Assembly (NCBI RefSeq): GCF_022664455.2
Contig: NZ_JAKRKC020000002.1
Location: 496,001 to 560,000 of the forward strand
Length of the DNA: 64,000 nt
Direction: 5' to 3'
Source: Actinomadura luzonensis
GTDB lineage: Bacteria > Actinomycetota > Actinomycetes > Streptosporangiales > Streptosporangiaceae
Positions 7,179 through 15,310 of this stretch are shown here, one piece after another; within the stretch, counting starts at the first letter, position 1; each line of letters opens with the position of its first letter. The position numbers and the translations under genes are program-made. The notes below the pieces were generated by a model, which ran no database searches, had not been told where the DNA came from, and saw only the letters and a program-made list of their open reading frames with translations.

Positions 7179-8327
7179 TCAGTGACGGACGAGCACGCCG
7201 AGCGCCGTGCTGAGCTTGACGTCCGTCTCGGCCAGCTCGGCCGCCGGGTCCGAGCCCGCGACGATGCCCGCCCCGGCGTAGAAGGTCAGCGCGCGGCCGT
7301 CGGCCAGGGCGCAGCGCAGGCAGATCACCCACTCGCCGTCGCCCGCCGGGTCCTGCCAGCCCACCAGGCCCGTGTAGAAGCCGCGGTCGAACGGCTCCAG
7401 CTCCCCGACCAGCCGCAACGCCTCCCCCGTGGGGGTGCCGCACACGGCCGGGGTGGGATGCAGGCTGGTCGCCAGCGTCAGCGACGTGGTCGCCGGGTCG
7501 GCCAGCCGGCCGCTCACCGCGGTGGCCAGGTGCCACAGGGGACCGGCCGCGACCGGCGTCGGGCACTCCGGCACCGACAGCTCGTCGCAGTACGGGGCCA
7601 GCGCCGCCGCGACCGCCTGCACCACCAGCGCGTGCTCGTGGCGGTCCTTCGCCGAGGCCAGCAGCTCGCGCGGGTCGCTGTCGCGCGGCGCGGACCCGGC
7701 CATCGGGCGGGCGGCCACCGCCCGGCCCCGGCGCGAGACCAGCAGCTCGGGGCTGACGCCGAACAGCAGACGGCCGCCGGGCAGCCCGACGGCGAAGGTG
7801 TAACCATCGGGGTTGCCGGCCGACATGGCGGCCACCAGCGGTTCCGTCCGGCCCGCGTACGGGACCGCGAGCGAGCGGGCCAGCACCACCTTGTCCAGGT
7901 CGCCGGCGCGGACGCGGGCCACCGCCCGGCGGACCATCTCGGCGTAGGCGTCGGCGGTGGGCACGTACCGGGCGTCCGGCGGCACGATCGCCCGGCCGGG
8001 CCGGGGAGCGGGGGGCGGCGTCGTGGTGCGGCGGATCTCGCGGGGCACGAACAGGCACGGGTCAGCGTCCGCCGCGAACGGGACGGCGCCGGCCACGATG
8101 GCGGCCCCCTGCCCGTCGCCGTCCCCGCCGCCGTCCCCGCCGCCCGGCCCGATGCCCGTCCTGTCGCTCGGCCCGTCGCTCTGCTGGTCGCCGGGGCAGG
8201 CGCGCAAGGCGTTCGCCGCGCGTTCGGCGAGGGTGCCGCCGTCGCACGCCGGGGGCACGGCGCGGCGGACACCGCGGGCGCGCAGCGTCCCGCGAGGTGA
8301 GGCGAAGAGGAAGTCACCGATGCTCAT
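7179..8327 (-). CDS. Isochorismate synthase (siderophore/DHB type)
   Basis: A 382-residue chorismate-binding enzyme, converting chorismate to isochorismate. The catalytic region shows DLDKVVLARSL, PELLVSRRG, a HEHALVV segment, HPTPAVCGTPTGEAL and the terminal FYAGAGIVAGSDPAAELAE, in the order seen in EntC/DhbC/MenF. The weakly conserved N-terminus (to about residue 105) contains a Gly/Asp-rich run that looks like a local expansion. ATG 8327 is chosen over longer upstream frames because GGAGG lies 10 bases before it and the upstream sequence is low-complexity. No siderophore NRPS or menaquinone gene is beside it, so its pathway is open. Confidence 0.88.
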   Translation of the reverse strand: MSIGDFLFASPRGTLRARGVRRAVPPACDGGTLAERAANALRACPGDQQSDGPSDRTGIGPGGGDGGGDGDGQGAAIVAGAVPFAADADPCLFVPREIRRTTTPPPAPRPGRAIVPPDARYVPTADAYAEMVRRAVARVRAGDLDKVVLARSLAVPYAGRTEPLVAAMSAGNPDGYTFAVGLPGGRLLFGVSPELLVSRRGRAVAARPMAGSAPRDSDPRELLASAKDRHEHALVVQAVAAALAPYCDELSVPECPTPVAAGPLWHLATAVSGRLADPATTSLTLATSLHPTPAVCGTPTGEALRLVGELEPFDRGFYTGLVGWQDPAGDGEWVICLRCALADGRALTFYAGAGIVAGSDPAAELAETDVKLSTALGVLVRH

Positions 8328-8561
8328 GGCCCTAGAACCTCCGGCTCCGAACCCCGGCCGCCGCACAGCCCGGCCCTGCTCGGCCCGGCCCCTTGATGCC
8401 TGGCCCTCTGGCCCGGCCGTTCCGCGCCGGACCCTGCTGGCCTGGCTCTTTCCCGCCCGGCTGCCCCGGGGCGGCCGCCTTATGGTCAAGGGGAGCCCCG
8501 GATCCGCCCCCTCCACGGCCAACCTCCGTGCCGGGGCCTCCCCGTCGGATACCGCCGCCTG

Positions 8562-8934
8562 GGAGCGGACCAGCTCGCCAACGCGATGCTGGCCTTCGCC
8601 GCCCACCCGGCGCAGTGGGCGCTGGTGAGCCGGGAGCCGTGGCTGCTGCCGCAGGCGGTCGAGGCGCGACCCGCGGGCCTTCGCGGACGGCGGCCGCTTC
8701 GACGTCACGGTGCGCGGGCGGGCGCCGTTGCTGCAGTTCGGCGCGGGCGCGCACTACTGCCTGGGCGCGGCCCTGGCCCGGGTGGAACTGGCCGAGACGC
8801 TCGCGGTGCTGACCCGCCGCTTCGGCCCGCCCGCCGTGCACGCCCCCGTCACCTGGACGGCGCCCATCGGCATCCGCGGCCCCGAACGGCTCCTGCTGCC
8901 CTTCGCTGAAGCTGAGCCTGAACCCGAACCCTGA
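8562..8934 (+). pseudogene. Cytochrome P450 deletion remnant
   Basis: Two P450 pieces in different frames are joined. The first, about 8568-8670, reads DQLANAMLAFAAHPAQWALV and then LLPQAVEA, the I-to-J helix region after the oxygen-binding motif. The second, about 8669-8934, reads RDPRAFADGGRFDV and then the heme loop LLQFGAGAHYCLGAALARVE through to the stop. Roughly 90 residues including the ExxR helix and the start are missing and a frameshift lies at the junction near 8668. There is no N-terminal half. The tail ends in a short Glu-Pro repeat. Confidence 0.75.
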
Positions 8935-9032
8935 AGCTGAGCCCGAACCTGACCCGGGCCGGCGGGTTTGGGGTGCCGGGCCCCGGATAGGCGGGGGCTC
9001 CGACCTCGGCTCGCGCCGACACGGGGGGAACC

Positions 9033-9497
9033 ATGAGCACGACGACGCCTGACCCGGCCCGGGCCTGCCGGCTCGTCCGTCCCGACCGGACGTACGACGG
9101 CAAGCAGCGCCTGCGGTACTTCACCGGCATCGACGCCGAGACCGTCGGCGCGCGGCGCCTGTGCATGCACCTGCAGACCATCCCGCCAGGCGCGCGCGGC
9201 CTGGCGCACCTGCACCAGGACCACGAGTCGGCGATCTACGTGCTCAGCGGCCGGGTCGGCGCCCACTTCGGCGACGGGCTGGAGCACTTCCTTGAGGTCG
9301 GCGAGGGCGAGTTCTTCTACATCCCGCCGAACGTGCCGCACCTGCCGGTCAACCTCAGCGACACCGAGCCCGTCCGGGCGCTGCTGGCCCGCAGCGACCC
9401 GCGCGAGCAGGAGAGCACGGTCCTGCTGCCGCACCTGGACGCCCTGGTCGAGGCGCACCTGGACGCCCTGGTCGAGGGCGAGCGGGCCGACCGGTAG
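9033..9497 (+). CDS. Cupin-domain protein
   Basis: A 154-residue single-domain cupin. Residues 45-110 carry the two cupin motifs: GLAHLHQDHESAIYVLSG (His, His, Glu metal ligands) and FFYIPPNVPHLPVN (third His). It is probably a metal-dependent isomerase, dioxygenase or small sugar/acid-binding protein in the cytoplasm. GGGGGGAA before ATG 9033 supports the start. The C-terminus holds an exact 21-bp duplication (9437-9478) giving two copies of HLDALVE in a row, a recent expansion. It converges on the SDR gene. Function is not assigned. Confidence 0.85.
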   Translation: MSTTTPDPARACRLVRPDRTYDGKQRLRYFTGIDAETVGARRLCMHLQTIPPGARGLAHLHQDHESAIYVLSGRVGAHFGDGLEHFLEVGEGEFFYIPPNVPHLPVNLSDTEPVRALLARSDPREQESTVLLPHLDALVEAHLDALVEGERADR

Positions 9498-9524
9498 CGC
9501 ACGGAGGCGGCACCGGACGCCGTG

Positions 9525-10412
9525 TCAGGCGTGCGGCGCGGCCGCTCGCGGCTCCGGCCCGGGCAGGCCCAGCAGGCGCGTCACCAGCGCGTCCATCGCG
9601 CGGTCCGGCAGCACGCGCCGCAGCCGGGTGAGGAGCTTGGCGTGGCCGCCGACGGGGTAGCGCGTGCGCGGCCGCCGGGCGGTCATCGCCGCGACCACGG
9701 CCCCGGCGATCACCTCGGGCGGGCTGCCGGCGCGCCGGTGGATCGCGGCGATCGCCGCGATCACGTGCTCGACGGCGGCCCCGTAGTCGGCGCGGCCCTG
9801 CGGGGAGAACCGCTCGGCGACGGCGCGGCGGCCGTTCTCCACCAGCTTGGCCGGGGCGTCGCTGCGTGTGGCGCCCGGCTCCACGATGCTCACGGACACG
9901 CCCCATGGGCGCAGCTCCAGGCGCAGCGCGTCGGTCATCGAGACCAGGCCGTGCTTGGCGGCCGTGATGGGGCCAAGGAAGGGCAGCGTGATGCGCCCGC
10001 CCTCGGACCCCACGTTGACGATCCGCCCCCTGGCGCGCTTGATGAGCGGCAGGAACGCCTGGGTGACGGCGAGCTGGCCGGTCAGGTTCACCTCCAGATG
10101 GCGCCGGAACTCCTCCAGGGGCACCAGCTCCATCGGCCAGGGCGCGCCGATGCCGGCGTTGTTGACGAGCCCGGTCAGCCCGGCGGCTCCGGTGGCCCGC
10201 TCCACCCGTTCGGCGGCCGCGGCGATCGAGCCCGCGTCGGTGACGTCCACGCGCACGGGGACGATCTCGTCGGCGGACGCGCGGCGCAGCGCCTCCCCGT
10301 CGGACTCCTCGCGGACCCCGGCGAAGACGGTGAAGCCCCGGGCGGCCAGCGCCAGGGCCGAGGCCCGGCCGACGCCCGAGGAGGTTCCGGTGATCATGAC
10401 CGTTCGTGGCAT
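9525..10412 (-). CDS. Short-chain dehydrogenase-like protein lacking the catalytic tyrosine
   Basis: A 295-residue classical SDR fold. The cofactor loop TGTSSGVG (residues 9-16), the VNNAG motif (83-87) and Ser in NVGSEGG are present. The active-site motif YxxxK, however, reads I149-TAA-K153 (codon ATC), so the catalytic Tyr is replaced by Ile. Either the protein is catalytically impaired or this is a base error. AAGGA before ATG 10412 supports the start over a longer in-frame option at 10439. It is divergent from a TetR gene and sits behind two palindromic operators, so it is the regulator's likely target. Confidence 0.85.
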   Translation of the reverse strand: MPRTVMITGTSSGVGRASALALAARGFTVFAGVREESDGEALRRASADEIVPVRVDVTDAGSIAAAAERVERATGAAGLTGLVNNAGIGAPWPMELVPLEEFRRHLEVNLTGQLAVTQAFLPLIKRARGRIVNVGSEGGRITLPFLGPITAAKHGLVSMTDALRLELRPWGVSVSIVEPGATRSDAPAKLVENGRRAVAERFSPQGRADYGAAVEHVIAAIAAIHRRAGSPPEVIAGAVVAAMTARRPRTRYPVGGHAKLLTRLRRVLPDRAMDALVTRLLGLPGPEPRAAAPHA

Positions 10413-10432
10413 CGCCGTTCCTTTCGCGACGT

Positions 10433-10451
10433 AACTCAACGACGTTGAGTT
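10433..10451. promoter_or_regulatory. TetR-type operator O1
   Basis: AACTCAACGACGTTGAGTT is a perfect 8-3-8 inverted repeat between the divergent SDR and TetR genes. It lies just upstream of the SDR ribosome site. On the minus strand a TTGAGT-18-TATCGT promoter for the SDR gene reads into it. Confidence 0.75.
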
Positions 10452-10476
10452 CCACGATAAGCGCAGTGCGGCGGAA

Positions 10477-10495
10477 AACTCAACACTGATGAGTT
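10477..10495. promoter_or_regulatory. TetR-type operator O2
   Basis: AACTCAACACTGATGAGTT repeats O1 with one mismatch in the right arm, 44 bp away. It covers the ATG at 10489, so binding here would block the regulator's own translation-start region, and it also overlaps the presumed -35 of the SDR promoter. Confidence 0.75.
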
Positions 10496-11115
10496 ACGCT
10501 GGCAGGGTGACTGCTGAGACAGGCCGGCGGAGGGCCGGCGGGCGTCGTCCCGGCGCATCGGGGACGCGCGAGGCGATCCTGGCCGCGGCCCAGCGCAGCT
10601 TCGCCGAGCACGGCTACACGGCGACCACCGTCCGCGGCGTCGCCTCGGCCGCCGGCGTGGACCCGGCCCTGGTCCTGCAGTTCTACGGCAGCAAGGACCA
10701 GCTCTTCGACGCCGCGCTGCGGGCCGACCCGCCCACGCGGCCGCTGGCGGCGCTGGTGCGCGAGGGCGGCGTCGCGGACCTGGGGGAGCGGCTGACCCGT
10801 CGCTACCTGGAGCTCTGGGAGGCGCCGGACACCGGGGCGCGGCTCCTCGCGGTGGTGCGCGGCGCGTCGGCGTCGCCGAGCGCGTCGGCGATGGTGGCCG
10901 CGTTCATGTCCGACGAGGTGATGCTTCCCCTGGCCCGCGCCATCGGCGCCGACCAGGCCGAGCTGCGGGCCAACCTCACCGGCGCGCACCTGCTGGGCGT
11001 CGCCACCGCCAGGTACGTGCTCCGGGTCGAGCCGCTCGCGTCGCTGGAGCGCGAGCGGCTGGTCGCGCTCCTGGCCCCCGTCGTGCAGCGCTTCCTCACC
11101 GGCGAGCCGGCCTGA
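10489..11115 (+). CDS. TetR family transcriptional regulator
   Basis: A 208-residue regulator. The helix-turn-helix lies at about residues 25-70 (SFAEHGYTATTVRGVASAAG and LVLQFYGSKDQLFDAAL), followed by a helical ligand-binding domain of the type with a C-terminal four-helix core. Two 19-bp palindromes in the divergent promoter fit a dimeric TetR repressor controlling itself and the SDR gene. The start could be ATG 10489, which lies inside operator O2, or GTG 10507; neither has a good ribosome site, so a leaderless message is possible. Ligand unknown. Confidence 0.88.
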   Translation: MSYAGRVTAETGRRRAGGRRPGASGTREAILAAAQRSFAEHGYTATTVRGVASAAGVDPALVLQFYGSKDQLFDAALRADPPTRPLAALVREGGVADLGERLTRRYLELWEAPDTGARLLAVVRGASASPSASAMVAAFMSDEVMLPLARAIGADQAELRANLTGAHLLGVATARYVLRVEPLASLERERLVALLAPVVQRFLTGEPA

Positions 11116-11131
11116 CGCGGCCCCCGGCGGC

Positions 11132-11955
11132 TCAGCCCGGCGGCTCGTCGCCCGGCGCGGGCACGGCGTGCGGGCGCAGGACCATGAGCGGGCCCTCCAT
11201 GCTCGCCACCATGGCGAAGGGGAACCGGTCGAGCTCGAGACAGAGCGCCACGTCGTCGGGATGGACCCCTTGCCGCACGCCCGTCGCCAGCTCGGCGGCG
11301 GCGCGCGACTCGCCGGCCCGGCGCAGGAACGCGGCCGCGTCCACCCCGACGGCGTCCGTCCCGACGGCGTCCGTCCCGGCGGCGTCCGTCCCGGCGGCGT
11401 CCGTCCCGGCGGCGTCCGTCCGGCGGCGTCCGTCCCGGCGGCGTCCGTCCCGCCCCCGCCGGTCCCGGCGGCTCTCCGCGCGATGTACTGCGCGCACGCC
11501 AGGTCCTCGTCGGCGCGCCCGTCCTCGCCGGTGACCACGAACGTGACCCGGTCGCTCCCGCGCGCCCGCAGGAGCCGGGCCGTCGCCTCCGCCACCACGA
11601 AGCTCGCGCACAGCACCAGCGGCGCCTCCTTGACGGCGAGGGCGCCGACCGTCCCGGCCGTGGTCTTGTGCACCACGGTCCGTCCGCCGAGATCGAGGGA
11701 GCGCAGCAGGCCGGGCGAGTTGACGGCGTCGAACCCGGGCGCGGGCGGGCCGTCCTTGATCGCGACCCAGTCCGGGTGGCGGGCCTTGAGCGCCAGGGCC
11801 TCCTCCAGCGACCCCGCCAGCACGATCCGCTCCGCCCCCCGGGCGAAGGCCCAGGCGGCGGTGGTGAAGGCGCGCATGACGTCGACCACGACCGCCACGG
11901 GCGGGGTTCCGGCCAGCTCGGCGATGCTGAGGAAACGGGCCTCCATTCCGGACAT
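11132..11955 (-). pseudogene. ComB-like 2-phosphosulfolactate phosphatase family gene, frameshifted in a minisatellite
   Basis: The first 150 residues (from ATG 11955) match the ComB family: VVVDVMRAFTTAAWAFARGA, then PGFDAVNSPGLL, TVVHKTTAGTVGAL and VLCASFVVAEATA, in family order. The family fold ends after a further 90 residues, which are found intact in another frame (AFLRRAGESRAAAELATGV, then VALCLELDRFPFAM to the stop at 11132). The two parts are split by a 15-bp tandem repeat in which one unit is 14 bp, breaking the frame near 11414-11427. With that base restored the protein would be about 274 residues with a Gly-Thr-Asp-Ala-Ala repeat insert. It is 45 bp downstream of the PLP enzyme gene and probably co-transcribed. 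Confidence 0.7.
11339..11457. repeat. 15-bp tandem minisatellite, about eight units
   Basis: Units of consensus GTCCGTCCCGGCGGC run from 11339. Units 1-2 vary at one or two bases, units 3-5 and 7 are identical, unit 6 (11414-11427) lacks one C and is 14 bp, and unit 8 decays. On the minus strand a unit encodes Ala-Ala-Gly-Thr-Asp. The copy number and the short unit set the frame of the ComB-like gene. Confidence 0.9.
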
Positions 11956-12000
11956 GATCCCGCATTCCCGGCTTCCGCGGCGCCGCCGTCCGGACTGTGG

Positions 12001-12996
12001 TCAGACCTGACCGGCGGGGGCCGCGCCGACCCAGCGGTGGTAGGCGTCCACGTCGACGTTGCTGCCGCACACGATGGTGACCACGTGCCGCCCGGCGAAG
12101 CGGTCACGGTCCTCCAGGACCGCCGCGACGCCGAGCGCGGCCGACGGCTCGACGACCAGGCCGGCGTGGTGGAGGAGCAGCCGCATCCCGGCCGTGATCG
12201 ACTCCTCCCGCACCAGGACGGCGTCGTCGGCGACCACGAGGAGGTCGTCCAGGACGGCCGGGATGGGGCACCGGCCGGCGACGCCGTCGGCGATCGTGTC
12301 GGTCGTGTCCGTCGTGACGACCTGCCGCCGGCGCCAGGAGTACGTCATCGCCGGCGCGCCCAGCGGCTGGACGCAGATCACCTCGACGCCCGGCGCCAGG
12401 GCCTTCACCACGTGCCCCACCCCGGTCGCCATGGCCCCTCCGCCTAGGGCGACCAGGACGGCGTCGAACGGCGGCGGCGCTCCGCCCGGGCCGTCCACCA
12501 GCTCCAGGCCGATGGTCGCCGCGCCCTCGCAGGTCTCGAGGTCGAGGCTGTCCTCCACCAGCCGGACGCCGCCGTGCCGGGCGATGGCCGCCGCCCGCTC
12601 GCGGGCCGTGTCGAAGTCGCCGTCCACCAGCTCCAGCCGGGCGCCCAGCGCCCGGATGCGGTCGAGCTTGGCCGCCGGCGCGAAGCGGGACGCCACGACC
12701 GTGACGTCGAGCCCCCGGCCGCGGCCGGACCAGGCAAGGGCCTGGCCGAGGTTGCCGGCGCTGGCGCACACCACGGCCCGCGAGCCGCCGCCGGCGAGCC
12801 GGCTCGCGATCACCTCGGTGCCGCGCCCCTTGAAGCTGCGCACCGGGTTGGCCGTCTCCAGCTTCACGCTCACCGCGCAGCCGAGGACGGGCTCCAGCGC
12901 CGGGCAGCGGTAGAGCGGGGTGTCGAGGAACACCGGGTCGATGACCTCGCGGGCCGCGCGGATCCTGACGGTGTCGAGGCGCGTTCGCTGCCGCAT
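12001..12996 (-). CDS. PLP-dependent threonine/serine dehydratase-like enzyme
   Basis: A 331-residue fold-type II PLP enzyme. Lys in NPVRSFKGRG (about residue 55) is the Schiff-base lysine, ASAGNLGQALAW is the substrate loop, and the phosphate-binding glycine loop is ALGGGAMATGVG. It lacks a C-terminal ACT regulatory domain, so it is a catabolic-type ammonia-lyase, racemase or an unassigned relative. No ribosome site is strong before ATG 12996. It is followed after 45 bp by the ComB-like gene on the same strand. Substrate is probably a hydroxy amino acid such as serine or threonine. Confidence 0.85.
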   Translation of the reverse strand: MRQRTRLDTVRIRAAREVIDPVFLDTPLYRCPALEPVLGCAVSVKLETANPVRSFKGRGTEVIASRLAGGGSRAVVCASAGNLGQALAWSGRGRGLDVTVVASRFAPAAKLDRIRALGARLELVDGDFDTARERAAAIARHGGVRLVEDSLDLETCEGAATIGLELVDGPGGAPPPFDAVLVALGGGAMATGVGHVVKALAPGVEVICVQPLGAPAMTYSWRRRQVVTTDTTDTIADGVAGRCPIPAVLDDLLVVADDAVLVREESITAGMRLLLHHAGLVVEPSAALGVAAVLEDRDRFAGRHVVTIVCGSNVDVDAYHRWVGAAPAGQV

Positions 12997-13047
12997 GGCA
13001 CAGCAGCGTAGTGCCGCCCGCGCCGCTCGCGGACGGCTCCGGGTGAT

Positions 13048-14118
13048 CTACACCCCGGTCTGAGCCTCCGGCGGCAGGTGCGGGCCGAGCAGGGTGAGGT
13101 CGGCGGGCGAGAGCCGGTCGGACGCCGTCGCCGCCTGATGCCAGTACGGGTACAGCAGCGGCCGGCGGCTGACCTCGTCCAGCCGGGCGCGCTCCTCGTC
13201 CGACAGCTTGAGGTCGGCGGCGGCCAGGTTGTCGGCGAGCTGCTCGGCGGTGCGGGCGCCGATCACCAGGGAGGTGACCGCGGGCCTGCCCAGCAGCCAC
13301 GCCAGCGCCACCCGCGCCGCCGAGACGCCGTGCCCGGCCGCGATGTCGACCAGCACCTCCACCGTGTCGTAGAGCTGCTCCTGGTCGTGGACCGGCGGCT
13401 CGTTCCACTCGGTGAGCTGGCGGCCCTCGGCCGGCCGGGAGTCGCGGCGATAGCGGCCGGACAGCAGCCCGCCCGCCAGCGGGCTCCACACCAGCACGCC
13501 GAGGCCCTGGTCGACCGCGGCCGGGATCAGCTCGTACTCGGCGTCGCGGGCCTGCAGCGAGTAGTAGATCTGCTGGCTGACGAAGCGCGGCAGGCCGAGC
13601 CGGTCGGCGACGCCGAGGGCCTTCATGAGCTGCCAGCCGGCGTAGTTGGACACGCCCACGTAGCGGACCTTGCCGGAGGTCACCAGGTGGTCCAGCGCGG
13701 CCAGGGTCTCCTCCAGCGGGGTGCGGCCGTCCCATTCGTGCACCTGGTAGAGGTCGATGTGGTCGGTGCCGAGCCGGCGCAGGCTCGCTTCGGCGCCGGT
13801 GATGACGTGGTGCCGGGACAGCCCGGCGTCGTTGGGGCCGTCGCCCATCGGCATGCGTACCTTGGTGGCCAGCAGCACCTCGTCGCGGCGACCCTCGATC
13901 GCCTTGCCGACGATCTCCTCCGACAGGCCGCCGGAGTAGACGTCGGCGGTGTCGATGAGGTTGACCCCGGCGTCCATGCACATGTCGATCTGCCGGCGCG
14001 CCTCCTCGACGCCGGTGGAGCCGACGTAGGCGAACTTGCCCTTGCCGCCGAAGCTCATGGTGCCCATGGTGAGCGCCGACACCCGCAGGCCTGACCGTCC
14101 CAGCTCGCGATATTCCAT
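13048..14118 (-). CDS. Aldo/keto reductase
   Basis: A 356-residue NADPH-dependent (beta/alpha)8 AKR. The start MEYRELGRSGLRVSALTMG is typical. Catalytic residues are visible as Asp in NLIDTADVYSGG, the family Tyr in the same segment, Lys in LLATKVRMP and His in YQVHEWDG. The C-terminal cofactor segment is VIGARTAEQLADNL. ATG 14118 is chosen over an upstream ATG at 14184. The minus strand shows GATAAT then six bases then the ATG, which suggests a leaderless transcript. It is divergent from the MDR gene at 14256. Substrate is not identifiable. Confidence 0.88.
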   Translation of the reverse strand: MEYRELGRSGLRVSALTMGTMSFGGKGKFAYVGSTGVEEARRQIDMCMDAGVNLIDTADVYSGGLSEEIVGKAIEGRRDEVLLATKVRMPMGDGPNDAGLSRHHVITGAEASLRRLGTDHIDLYQVHEWDGRTPLEETLAALDHLVTSGKVRYVGVSNYAGWQLMKALGVADRLGLPRFVSQQIYYSLQARDAEYELIPAAVDQGLGVLVWSPLAGGLLSGRYRRDSRPAEGRQLTEWNEPPVHDQEQLYDTVEVLVDIAAGHGVSAARVALAWLLGRPAVTSLVIGARTAEQLADNLAAADLKLSDEERARLDEVSRRPLLYPYWHQAATASDRLSPADLTLLGPHLPPEAQTGV

Positions 14119-14255
14119 CACGTCATTATCGCTAACGCGGGCCGGGAAGGGCGCCCACGTCAGGGGCGGCAGGCGGCGCGTCACGCTCGCCGGGCGGCAC
14201 GTCCGTGGGTACGTTCGTCCTGTCCGGCCACCCCGACCACGAGCGAGGACCCGTC

Positions 14256-15179
14256 ATGCAGGCCATCACCGTCCGCGACCGCGCCGCGGGCCCGGCCGGG
14301 CTCTCCCTGACGGAGGAGCCGTACCCGCACGCCGCCGAGAACGACGTCGTCGTCCGGGTGCACGCCGCCGGGTTCACCCGGGGCGAGCTCGACTGGCCGG
14401 CGACGTGGACCGACCGCAACGGCCACGACCGCACGCCCAGCGTGCCCGGCCACGAGGTGTCCGGCGTCGTCGCCGAGCTGGGCTACGGGACGACCGGGCT
14501 GAGCGTCGGCCAGCGCGTGTTCGGCCTGACGGACTGGGCCCGCAACGGCTCGCTGGCCGAGTACGTGGCGGTCGAGGCCCGCAACCTCGCGCCGCTGCCG
14601 GCCGACGTCGAGCACACCGTGGCCGCCGCGCTGCCGATCTCGGGGCTGACCGCCTGGCAGGGCCTGTTCGACCACGCCCGCCTGGCGGCCGGCCAGACCG
14701 TGCTCGTCCACGGCGTCGCGGGCGGCGTCGGCTCGGTCGCGGCGCAGCTCGCGCGCGACGCCGGGGCCCGGGTGATCGGCGCCGGCCGGGCCCGCGACAG
14801 GGACACGGCGCTCGGCCTCGGCGTGCACGCCTTCGTGGACCTGGAGACCGGCCCCCCCGACGACGCCGGAGAAGTGGACGTGCTGTTCGACGTGATCGGC
14901 GGCGACGTCCTCGAACGCTCGGCCGCGCTGGTGCGGGCCGGCGGCACGCTGGTCACCATCGTCGAGCCGCCCGCGGTCCGGCCCCGCGACGGGCAGGCGG
15001 TCTTCTTCGTCGTGGAGCCCGACCGGGCCCGGCTCGCGGACCTGGCGCAGCGGGTGCGGGACGGACGGCTCCGCCCGATCGTCGGGAACGTGTGCCCGCT
15101 CGCCGAGGCGCCCGCCGCGTTCGCGCCCGGCCGGCACGGCTCCGGCAGGACGATCGTGCGCGTCGCGGAAGGCGATTAG
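14256..15179 (+). CDS. NADP-dependent MDR oxidoreductase (quinone reductase/alcohol dehydrogenase-like)
   Basis: A 307-residue zinc-free medium-chain reductase. The GroES-like half includes VVVRVHAAGFTRGELDWP and PGHEVSGVVAELG; the Rossmann half has VHGVAGGVGSVAAQLARDAG near residue 150. Such enzymes reduce quinones or enones with NADPH. GAGGA six bases before ATG 14256 fixes the start over an in-frame codon at 14205. It is divergent from the aldo/keto reductase and followed by a secreted cupin, but no operon is evident. Confidence 0.87.
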   Translation: MQAITVRDRAAGPAGLSLTEEPYPHAAENDVVVRVHAAGFTRGELDWPATWTDRNGHDRTPSVPGHEVSGVVAELGYGTTGLSVGQRVFGLTDWARNGSLAEYVAVEARNLAPLPADVEHTVAAALPISGLTAWQGLFDHARLAAGQTVLVHGVAGGVGSVAAQLARDAGARVIGAGRARDRDTALGLGVHAFVDLETGPPDDAGEVDVLFDVIGGDVLERSAALVRAGGTLVTIVEPPAVRPRDGQAVFFVVEPDRARLADLAQRVRDGRLRPIVGNVCPLAEAPAAFAPGRHGSGRTIVRVAEGD

Positions 15180-15310
15180 CCGCCTCCGGGCGGGTTGGGG
15201 CACATCGTCCCGAAGCTTGACCGTGCCTGTGGTTAGGCGCCGGCGGCCCCGGACAGCTGGGACGCGAGGACGCTCACGGTACTGGATCCGAGCGGGACAG
15301 GAGCCACGTC

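Noticed and set aside
11339..11457. Repeat array resembling a CRISPR
   Set aside because: Units are contiguous 15-bp tandem copies with no spacers and lie inside a coding sequence; no cas genes nearby.
12104..13981. Long minus-strand frame spanning the PLP enzyme and the aldo/keto reductase
   Set aside because: It runs in a shifted frame through two well-supported genes and shows no domain.
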